Source: an uncultured Limosilactobacillus sp.
Lineage (GTDB): Bacteria > Bacillota > Bacilli > Lactobacillales > Lactobacillaceae
Direction of reading: 5' to 3'
NCBI GenBank assembly: GCA_944326735.1
Contig: CALVFC010000099.1
Coordinates: forward strand, 1 to 5,624
DNA length: 5,624 nucleotides
The notes under the pieces are model-generated. The model worked only from the letters and a program-made list of their open reading frames with translations. It had not been told where the DNA came from and did no database searches. Made by a program: the position numbers and the translations under genes. This document shows, one piece after another, positions 1 through 5,624 of this stretch. How positions within the stretch are numbered: position 1 is the first letter of the stretch; each line of letters begins with the position of its first letter.

Positions 1-1887
1 ATCAAGCTCGACTTCCTCAGATTGAGCATTCAACTGATCGAGCTGTTTTTGCAGGTCAGACAGCTTGCCAATATCAGTTGCAATTTCTGGTTGACTCATT
101 TGTTCCTGAATCTCCTGCTGCTGGTTTTCCAGGTCGGTCATTTGCTTTTCTAGCTGATCAACTTTTCGTTGGATCTTGCGCCGTGCCCGTTGGGTTTCCT
201 TACTTTGCTTATATGATTGCTGAGCAGTAGAGCGAGCTGACTTGGCTTTCGTAGCGGACTGCTCAGCACTAGGTTGCCGCTTGGCCTGAGCTTGCAGGTA
301 GTCATCATAGTTGCCTTCATAGTGGGTAATTCCATCAGCATGCATATCCAGGACGTCAGTTGCCACCTGGTTGATGAAGTACCGATCGTGGGAAATAAAG
401 AGGACCGTGCCATTAAACTCATTAATGGCATTTTCCAAGACTTCACGACTGTCAATATCCAAGTGGTTAGTTGGTTCATCAAGGATCAGAAAGTTAATCG
501 GCTTGAAGGATAACTTTGTTAATTCCAACCGGGCCTTTTCACCACCAGAAAGTTCGCTAACCTGCTTATAAACGTCATCACCGACGAACAGAAAACTGCC
601 TAGCAGTGACCGGATATCCTTTTCCGGAACGTTAGGGTGGTCGTCCCAGACTTCGTTAAGGACCGACTTCTCCGGGTGTAGTTGTTGCTGTTCCTGGTCA
701 TAGTAGCCGATCTCTAAGTTAGCACCAAGCTTGATCGTCCCGCTAATCAGCGGAATACGTCCAAGAATCGACTTCAGGAGGGTGGATTTTCCAATCCCAT
801 TTGATCCGAAAATACCGACACGTTGGGACTTGCGGACATTGAAGGAGAGGGGCCCGGCCAGCTTCTGTTGCTGGTAACCAATCGTAACCTGGTCAACGTC
901 TAACACTTCGTTCCCACTATCTTTGTCACTGTGAAATTGGAAGTGGATGGAGCGATCATCCGTTTCTGGCCGTTCCATTTTATCCATCTTTTCTAATTGC
1001 TTCCGCCGTGCCTGGGCTCGTTTGGTAGTCGAAGCCCGGACAATATTCCGGTTGACAAAGTCTTCTAGCTTAGCGATTTTCTTTTGCTGCTGGTCGTAGT
1101 GCTTCCACTCAGCCTTTAGCCATTCCCGCTTATGGTGCATAAACTGGGTGTAATTGCCACTGTAATGCCGCAACGTCCGATTATCTAGGTCGTAGATGTC
1201 AGATACAACCCGATCCAAAAAGTACCGGTCGTGGGAAACAACCAGCAGGGCACCGTCATAGCTCTTCAGGTAGTCTTCCAACCAGGCGAGAACGTTCATG
1301 TCGAGGTGGTTAGTCGGTTCATCTAGGATTAGCAATCCAGGTTCTTGCAACAGGATCTTAGCTAATGCCAGCTTAGTTTTTTGACCACCAGATAATGAGT
1401 TAATCGAGGTTTGGTAATCAGCTTCCTCAAAGCCAAAGCCCTTTAAGATACCACGCATGCGGGACTGGTATTCGTAGCCACCCTTTTTTTTAAACTCCGC
1501 TTGGACCCGCGAATAGGTTTCAGTCGTAATCTGGAATTCTTGGCTACTGGGATCCAGCTTGGCCAATTGACCCTCCAGTTGGTGAATCTCTTTTTCCATC
1601 TTATGGAGGGGCGCAAAAACTAAGTCGAGTTCTGCCCAAATGCTATTTTGACTGTCTAACCCCTGATCCTGGGCCAGGTAGCCAATTGTGAGATCTTTTG
1701 TTTTAGAAATTGTTCCTTCATCTGGAGTAGTGATCCCCGCAATCATTTTGAGCAGGGTCGTTTTGCCGGCACCGTTACGACCGACTAAAGCGGTCCGGCC
1801 GTGTTCTTGGATTTGCAGACTGACGTCATGAAATAAGACATCAGCCCCAAAGCACCGCATTACATTGTTGGCTTGCAAAAGAATCAT
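1..1887 (-). CDS. ydiF: ABC-F family ATPase, YdiF type (C-terminus cut by window edge)
   Basis: This is a cytoplasmic ABC-F protein: two ABC ATPase domains, no membrane segments. Such proteins act on the ribosome, near the E site, to relieve stalled translation or confer antibiotic protection; they are not transporters. The reading frame stays open for 629 codons and leaves the window without a stop. B. subtilis YdiF has about 640 residues, so little is missing. Domain 1 has Walker A GRNGAGKTT (36-44), Q-loop Q73, signature LSGGQ (165-169), EPTNHLD with the catalytic Glu at 190, and switch His219. The charged inter-domain linker (about 240-325) contains RASTTKRAQARRKQLEKM, typical of the family's tRNA-contacting arm. 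Domain 2 has Walker A GSNGIGKST (361-369), LSGGE (446-450), EPTNHLD (Glu471) and His500. A Gln/Glu/Lys-rich tail from about residue 530 looks like the usual C-terminal coiled coil. The ATG at 1887 follows a GAGG ribosome binding site (1899-1896) with 8 nt spacing. The YdiF assignment rests on recalled similarity and adjacency to rex. Confidence 0.93.
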   Translation of the reverse strand, partial: MILLQANNVMRCFGADVLFHDVSLQIQEHGRTALVGRNGAGKTTLLKMIAGITTPDEGTISKTKDLTIGYLAQDQGLDSQNSIWAELDLVFAPLHKMEKEIHQLEGQLAKLDPSSQEFQITTETYSRVQAEFKKKGGYEYQSRMRGILKGFGFEEADYQTSINSLSGGQKTKLALAKILLQEPGLLILDEPTNHLDMNVLAWLEDYLKSYDGALLVVSHDRYFLDRVVSDIYDLDNRTLRHYSGNYTQFMHHKREWLKAEWKHYDQQQKKIAKLEDFVNRNIVRASTTKRAQARRKQLEKMDKMERPETDDRSIHFQFHSDKDSGNEVLDVDQVTIGYQQQKLAGPLSFNVRKSQRVGIFGSNGIGKSTLLKSILGRIPLISGTIKLGANLEIGYYDQEQQQLHPEKSVLNEVWDDHPNVPEKDIRSLLGSFLFVGDDVYKQVSELSGGEKARLELTKLSFKPINFLILDEPTNHLDIDSREVLENAINEFNGTVLFISHDRYFINQVATDVLDMHADGITHYEGNYDDYLQAQAKRQPSAEQSATKAKSARSTAQQSYKQSKETQRARRKIQRKVDQLEKQMTDLENQQQEIQEQMSQPEIATDIGKLSDLQKQLDQLNAQSEEVELD

Positions 1888-1924
1888 TTTGTTAACCTCG
1901 TTCTTCAAATTTGAATACCTATCT

Positions 1925-1954
1925 ATTATACGCTGTCACAGACGAATTTCACAA
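1925..1954 (-). promoter_or_regulatory. Probable promoter of the ABC-F gene
   Basis: Read on the minus strand, a perfect TATAAT (-10) lies at 1930-1925 and TTGTGA (4 of 6 bases of TTGACA) lies at 1954-1949, with an 18-nt spacer. It sits about 40 nt upstream of the ABC-F start codon. The -35 hexamer is part of a TTTGTGAAA element like a Rex half-site, so Rex could affect this promoter; that is inference. Confidence 0.6.
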
Positions 1955-2015
1955 AGCATGTCGGCTGGTTTGTCGCTCAAGAACGTGCAAATCGTAAAAT
2001 ATTTGTGAATAGTTT

Positions 2016-2033
2016 TTGTTTGTGTGTTCACAA
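2016..2033. promoter_or_regulatory. Candidate Rex operator overlapping the rex -35
   Basis: The 18-mer TTGTTTGTGTGTTCACAA matches the Rex consensus TTGTGAA-N4-TTCACAA at 11 of 14 specified bases: the right arm is perfect and the left arm has three changes. A tighter inverted repeat, TTTGTG-N4-CACAAA at 2019-2034, overlaps it. The site covers the -35 hexamer of the proposed rex promoter, so a bound protein would block RNA polymerase. Rex autoregulation is known in other Gram-positive bacteria; that Rex binds here is inferred. Confidence 0.6.
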
Positions 2034-2055
2034 ACGCATGGTTTATTGCTAGAAT
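2027..2055 (+). promoter_or_regulatory. Probable rex promoter (extended -10)
   Basis: TTCACA at 2027-2032 (5 of 6 to TTGACA), a 17-nt spacer, then TAGAAT at 2050-2055 (5 of 6 to TATAAT) preceded by TG at 2047-2048, an extended -10. Transcription would start near 2062 and give a leader of about 95 nt. The -35 is inside the Rex-like inverted repeat. Confidence 0.65.
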
Positions 2056-2155
2056 AGATAGAGAATTGAATTTCACAAACTTGATTGATTTGACGACTTT
2101 TTAAGTTCATTAATGTTAAAAACAATTTAGATTAAGAAAATGAGGGGTAACCAAT

Positions 2156-2800
2156 ATGCCAACGAAGAAGATACCAAAGGCAACTGCTAAGCGTCTGCCA
2201 ATTTATTATCGATACTTAAGCGTCTTGCTTTCCGCAAACAAGCGTCGTGTTTCATCAACAGAATTGTCAGAAGCCGTTCAAGTTGATTCCGCAACCATTC
2301 GCCGGGACTTTTCCTACTTTGGGGAACTAGGAAAACGCGGCTACGGTTACGACGTTGAGAGCCTTTTGAAGTTCTTCAAGGGGATCTTAAATCAGGATAC
2401 GCTGACGAGTGTGGCACTGGTTGGGGTTGGTGCTTTAGGGAGCGCCTTACTTAACTATAATTTCCACCAGGACACCAACTTACGGATCAGCGCCGCCTTT
2501 GATACGAAACCAGAATTAGCCAATACTGTTAAGAGCGGGATTCCAATTTATCCCGCTAGTGAAATGCAGAAGCAAATTAAAGAGCAACAAATTGACGCTG
2601 TGATTCTGACAGTACCAAGTTCTACTTCACAGAAGGTGGCTGACCAATTAGTTGCAGTGGGCGTCAAGGGAATCTTAAACTTCACGCCAGTCCGTTTGTC
2701 AGTTCCAAAGAACGTTCAGGTACAGAACATTGATTTAACTAATGAACTGCAGACCCTGATTTACTTCATTAAGAATTACGCAGAAAACGAAGATAAGTAA
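2156..2800 (+). CDS. rex: Redox-sensing transcriptional repressor Rex
   Basis: Rex is a cytoplasmic homodimeric repressor that senses the NADH/NAD+ ratio. It binds TTGTGAA-type operators when NAD+ is high and lets go when NADH rises, controlling fermentation and respiration genes. The 214-residue protein has the usual family length. Residues 1-80 form the winged-helix DNA-binding domain, with the recognition region [12 protein letters not shown] (45-56) and wing GKRGYGYDV (59-67). Residues 85-195 form a Rossmann domain with the dinucleotide motif GVGALG (90-95) and an acidic Asp116 in AAFDTKP, placed to contact the NAD ribose. The C-terminal helix [11 protein letters not shown] (199-209 region) is the domain-swapped dimer helix. 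GAGGGG at 2142-2147 lies 8 nt before the ATG. The gene is monocistronic: own promoter upstream, terminator 5 bases after the stop. It diverges from the ABC-F gene. Some Bacillus genomes place other genes between these two; here they are direct neighbours. Confidence 0.96.
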   Translation: MPTKKIPKATAKRLPIYYRYLSVLLSANKRRVSSTELSEAVQVDSATIRRDFSYFGELGKRGYGYDVESLLKFFKGILNQDTLTSVALVGVGALGSALLNYNFHQDTNLRISAAFDTKPELANTVKSGIPIYPASEMQKQIKEQQIDAVILTVPSSTSQKVADQLVAVGVKGILNFTPVRLSVPKNVQVQNIDLTNELQTLIYFIKNYAENEDK

Positions 2801-2804
2801 TATT

Positions 2805-2842
2805 AAACAGCCATGGATATTTATTTAGATCCATGGCTGTTT
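2805..2842 (+). terminator. Rho-independent terminator of rex
   Basis: A perfect 14-bp stem (2805-2818 pairs with 2829-2842, core CAGCCATGGAT / ATCCATGGCTG) closes a 10-nt loop and runs into a short TTTT (2840-2843). It begins 4 bases after the rex stop codon and separates rex from the heat-shock operon. The T-tract is short, but the stem is strong. Confidence 0.85.
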
Positions 2843-2883
2843 TGCGCTCATTTTGGTAATTCAACAGGTCGCTGGAAAATAAA

Positions 2884-2900
2884 AGTCAAAATTAGTCAAA
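2884..2900 (+). promoter_or_regulatory. Candidate CtsR operator (tandem heptamer) upstream of groESL
   Basis: Two identical heptamers AGTCAAA at 2884-2890 and 2894-2900 are separated by ATT. The CtsR consensus is RGTCAAA-NAN-RGTCAAA; both heptamers match fully, the 3-nt spacing is right, and only the central A of the spacer differs. The site ends 8 nt before the -35 hexamer, where a repressor could interfere with polymerase binding. CtsR is the class III heat-shock repressor of Firmicutes. Its role here is inferred from motif and position. Confidence 0.75.
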
Positions 2901-2908
2901 CTTTATTA

Positions 2909-2936
2909 TTGCAATCTGCAAATGAAATGTTATAGT
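2909..2936 (+). promoter_or_regulatory. groESL promoter (extended -10)
   Basis: TTGCAA at 2909-2914 (4 of 6 to TTGACA), a 16-nt spacer, and TATAGT at 2931-2936 (5 of 6) with an upstream TG at 2928-2929. Transcription would start near 2943, just before the CIRCE element, which is the usual arrangement in Gram-positive groESL operons. The promoter lies between the CtsR-like site and CIRCE. Confidence 0.75.
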
Positions 2937-2947
2937 AGAACATGTAA

Positions 2948-2974
2948 TTAGCACTTGAGACATGAGAGTGCTAA
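2948..2974. promoter_or_regulatory. CIRCE element (HrcA operator)
   Basis: The inverted repeat TTAGCACTT (2948-2956), a 9-nt spacer and GAGTGCTAA (2966-2974) matches the CIRCE consensus TTAGCACTC-N9-GAGTGCTAA at 17 of 18 arm positions. The single change is the innermost base of the left arm (T for C), so 8 of 9 arm pairs remain. HrcA binds CIRCE to repress chaperone genes, and GroEL is needed to keep HrcA active, which forms a feedback loop. The element lies in the 5' leader, just after the predicted transcription start. Confidence 0.96.
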
Positions 2975-2997
2975 ATGAAAATAAAAATTATCAAGAT

Positions 2998-3003
2998 GGA
3001 GGG
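2998..3003 (+). promoter_or_regulatory. groES ribosome binding site (decides the GTG start)
   Basis: GGAGGG lies 6 nt before the GTG at 3010. The in-frame ATG at 2962 lies inside CIRCE, has no such site and would add 16 residues absent from the GroES family. The Shine-Dalgarno sequence therefore fixes the start at GTG. Confidence 0.9.
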
Positions 3004-3009
3004 ATTAAC

Positions 3010-3294
3010 GTGTTAAAACCATTAGGAGATCGCGTTGTTCTTAAGGCTGAAACAGAAGAAGAAAAGACCGTTGGCGGAATTGTTCTTGCTTCCAATGTCA
3101 AGGAAAAGCCAACAACTGGAAAAGTAATTGCTGTCGGTGCCGGCCGGACATTAGATAACGGCGAAAAGGTTGCTCCTGCTGTTAAGGAAGGCGACCGTGT
3201 CCTCTTTGATAAGTATGCTGGAAATGAAGTTGAATACCAAGGTGAAAAGTACTTGGTTGTTCATGAAAAGGACCTTGTTGCTGTTATTGACTAG
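3010..3294 (+). CDS. groES: Co-chaperonin GroES (10 kDa chaperonin)
   Basis: GroES forms the heptameric lid of the GroEL chamber in the cytoplasm and is needed for ATP-driven folding of client proteins. Starting at GTG gives 94 residues, the normal length. It opens with [12 protein letters not shown], the classic GroES N-terminus. The mobile loop spans about residues 16-34 and carries the GroEL-binding tripeptide Ile-Val-Leu (24-26, in GGIVLAS). The C-terminal part has [11 protein letters not shown] and the closing strand LVAVID. Two tandem TAG stops (3292-3297) end the frame. It is the first gene of the groES-groEL operon, 54 bases ahead of groEL with no terminator between, so the two are co-transcribed from the CIRCE-controlled promoter. 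A start at 2962 in the same frame is unlikely because it would translate through the operator. Confidence 0.97.
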   Translation: MLKPLGDRVVLKAETEEEKTVGGIVLASNVKEKPTTGKVIAVGAGRTLDNGEKVAPAVKEGDRVLFDKYAGNEVEYQGEKYLVVHEKDLVAVID

Positions 3295-3336
3295 TAGCAC
3301 ATTGGTGATAAATAAGTAGACTGATACATAATTTGA

Positions 3337-4980
<1,644 letters not shown>

Positions 4981-5007
4981 TTCTTCCATCATAATTTAAA
5001 AACTAAC

Positions 5008-5037
5008 AAGAGGCTGGGAATTAACTCAGCCTCTTTT
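5008..5037 (+). terminator. Rho-independent terminator of groESL
   Basis: AAGAGGCTG at 5008-5016 pairs with CAGCCTCTT at 5027-5035. A G-T and a G-C pair (5017-5018 with 5025-5026) can extend the stem to 11 bp and leave a 6-nt AATTAA loop. The stem runs into TTTTGTGTTT. It starts 27 bases after the groEL stop. Confidence 0.92.
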
Positions 5038-5072
5038 GTGTTTAATGATAAAGAATCCAGGGAACCTAGTGC

Positions 5073-5104
5073 GAGAACGGATCGGGGATGCGATCTTCTT
5101 TTTA
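5073..5104 (+). other. Second, bulged hairpin followed by a T-run, upstream of the permease
   Basis: GATCG (5080-5084) pairs with CGATC (5091-5095) around a GGGATG loop. Past a 2-nt bulge (5078-5079), GAGAA (5073-5077) can pair with TTCTT (5096-5100), counting one G-T pair, followed by more T residues. It has the shape of a weak terminator. It lies after the groEL terminator and before the proposed permease promoter, so it may be a backup stop for read-through or the trace of an older leader. Function not shown. Confidence 0.35.
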
Positions 5105-5135
5105 CAGATTTCAAGGAGAAAATTGTCGATTCCTA

Positions 5136-5164
5136 TCAACAAGTGCTAAAGTAAGTGGTATGAT
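5136..5164 (+). promoter_or_regulatory. Probable promoter of the amino acid permease gene
   Basis: TCAACA at 5136-5141 (4 of 6 to TTGACA), a 17-nt spacer, and TATGAT at 5159-5164 (5 of 6) with TG at 5156-5157, an extended -10. An overlapping alternative is TTGTCG (5123-5128), 18 nt, then TG-C-TAAAGT (-10 at 5147-5152). Either gives a short leader. I see no T-box or other riboswitch signature in it. Confidence 0.5.
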
Positions 5165-5200
5165 TAATTATCTATTTTGTAAGATGTGAGGGAGAAAGTA

Positions 5201-5624
5201 ATGGAGAAACTGAAGCAACATAAGATTACCCTGTTTTCAGGAATTATGCTGGCCCTGAATTCACTAATTGGCTCGGGCTGGTTGTTCGGTGCTGGAACGG
5301 CGGCAAAAGTTGCCGGCCCAGCGGCAATTATTTCCTGGGTAATAGGGGCAGTGATTATCATTGTAATTGCGTTAACCTATGTTGAGTTAGGGGCAATGTT
5401 CCCCCAAAGCGGGGGGATGAGTCGTTATGCTCAATACAGTCATGGCCCCTTCTTGGGATTCATCGCTGCGTGGGCTAACTGGATTTCCCTGATTACGCTT
5501 GTCCCGATGGAGGCCGTTGCGTCAGTTCAGTACATGAGTTCGTGGCCGTGGTCATGGGCAAACTGGACACACCAGTTTATGAAGAATGGCAACGTTACTA
5601 CGTCTGGGCTGTGGGTTGTCTTCC
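5201..5624 (+). CDS. APC-family amino acid permease (N-terminal part, runs off window)
   Basis: This is a membrane transporter of the amino acid-polyamine-organocation (APC) superfamily, probably importing an amino acid by proton symport or exchange. Only 141 codons are present. A short charged N-terminus (MEKLKQHK) leads into a first membrane helix (about 9-31) with the Gly-Ser-Gly of IGSGWLFG at 24-26, the unwound substrate-binding segment of this fold. A second helix follows (about 39-61), then the conserved cytoplasmic motif ELGAMFPQSGGMSRYAQY (62-79), a third helix (about 84-106), and a Trp-rich outer loop (111-132) leading into helix four. Members usually have 12 helices and 450-550 residues, so about two thirds is missing. 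GAGGGAG at 5188-5194 lies 6 nt before the ATG. The substrate cannot be told from this fragment. It is separated from groEL by a terminator, so it is a separate unit. Confidence 0.9.
   Translation, partial: MEKLKQHKITLFSGIMLALNSLIGSGWLFGAGTAAKVAGPAAIISWVIGAVIIIVIALTYVELGAMFPQSGGMSRYAQYSHGPFLGFIAAWANWISLITLVPMEAVASVQYMSSWPWSWANWTHQFMKNGNVTTSGLWVVF

Larger units (their letters stand above)
1947..2079. repeat. Cluster of TTTGTGAA / TTCACAAA elements between divergent ABC-F and rex genes
   Basis: Within about 130 bases the same short element recurs: TTTCACAAA at 1947-1955, TTTGTGAAT at 2002-2010, TTTGTG at 2019-2024 facing TTCACAAA at 2027-2034, and TTTCACAAA at 2071-2079. The two exact TTTCACAAA copies flank the whole set. 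The element equals one arm of the Gram-positive Rex operator (TTGTGAA-N4-TTCACAA). Only the 2016-2033 copy has a partner arm at canonical spacing; the others are half-sites. In AT-rich DNA some could be chance, but the density in this one short region is notable. Confidence 0.55.

Noticed and set aside
150..571. Open frames of 66-110 codons on both strands over the ABC-F gene
   Set aside because: They overlap the continuous 629-codon ABC-F frame with all its motifs; their translations show no recognisable domain and they are shadow frames.
2079..2095. Reverse-oriented CtsR site ahead of rex (TTTGACG)
   Set aside because: Only one heptamer matches; the partner position reads ACTTGAT, which does not fit.
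2090..2118. TTGACG as a second -35 for rex
   Set aside because: No acceptable -10 lies 16-18 nt downstream (only AATGTT or ATGTTA-like sequence).
5088..5189. 33-codon plus-strand frame ahead of the permease, ending in its ribosome binding site, as a leader peptide
   Set aside because: It has only a weak GGGG before its ATG, the candidate promoters lie inside it, and the peptide shows no run of one amino acid that would suggest attenuation.
4981..5200. T-box or other riboswitch controlling the permease
   Set aside because: No T-box core (AGGGTGG-type) sequence or antiterminator layout is present.
5164..5361. 65-codon minus-strand frame at the permease start
   Set aside because: It is antisense to the permease start region, which has a good ribosome binding site and an APC-family N-terminus.

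Overview
The window looks like chromosomal core sequence from a low-to-moderate GC Firmicute of the family Lactobacillaceae. Limosilactobacillus is my best guess, from the feel of the GroEL and Rex sequences; no search was run. The gene order ABC-F ATPase / rex / groES / groEL matches a neighbourhood known from Bacillus subtilis (ydiF, rex, groES-groEL), so this is a conserved housekeeping locus. I see no mobile element, CRISPR array, tRNA, rRNA or foreign island.

Layout: (1) Positions 1-1887, minus strand: a duplicated-ATPase ABC-F translation factor of the YdiF type, lacking only its extreme C-terminus at the window edge. (2) 1888-2155: a divergent control region carrying a promoter in each direction and several TTTGTGAA/TTCACAAA elements that resemble the operator of Rex. 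(3) 2156-2800, plus strand: rex, the NADH/NAD+-sensing repressor, closed by a strong hairpin terminator. (4) 2843-3009: the groESL control region, with a CtsR-type tandem heptamer, an extended -10 promoter and a CIRCE element in order. (5) 3010-3294 groES (GTG start) and 3349-4980 groEL, a two-gene chaperonin operon closed by a terminator. (6) 4981-5200: a leader with the terminator, a second weaker hairpin and a likely promoter. (7) 5201 to the end: the first 141 codons of an APC-family amino acid permease.

How the parts fit: the genes are mostly separate transcription units that share a stress and homeostasis theme. Rex probably represses its own promoter, and perhaps the ABC-F gene, according to NADH level. 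The chaperonin operon appears to be under two heat-shock repressors, HrcA through CIRCE and CtsR through the tandem repeat. The permease has its own start signals and no evident functional tie to the others.

I did not find an undescribed biological system. The points most worth a second look are regulatory: the CtsR plus CIRCE arrangement with one changed base in CIRCE, and the clustered Rex-like half-sites between the divergent ABC-F and rex genes.
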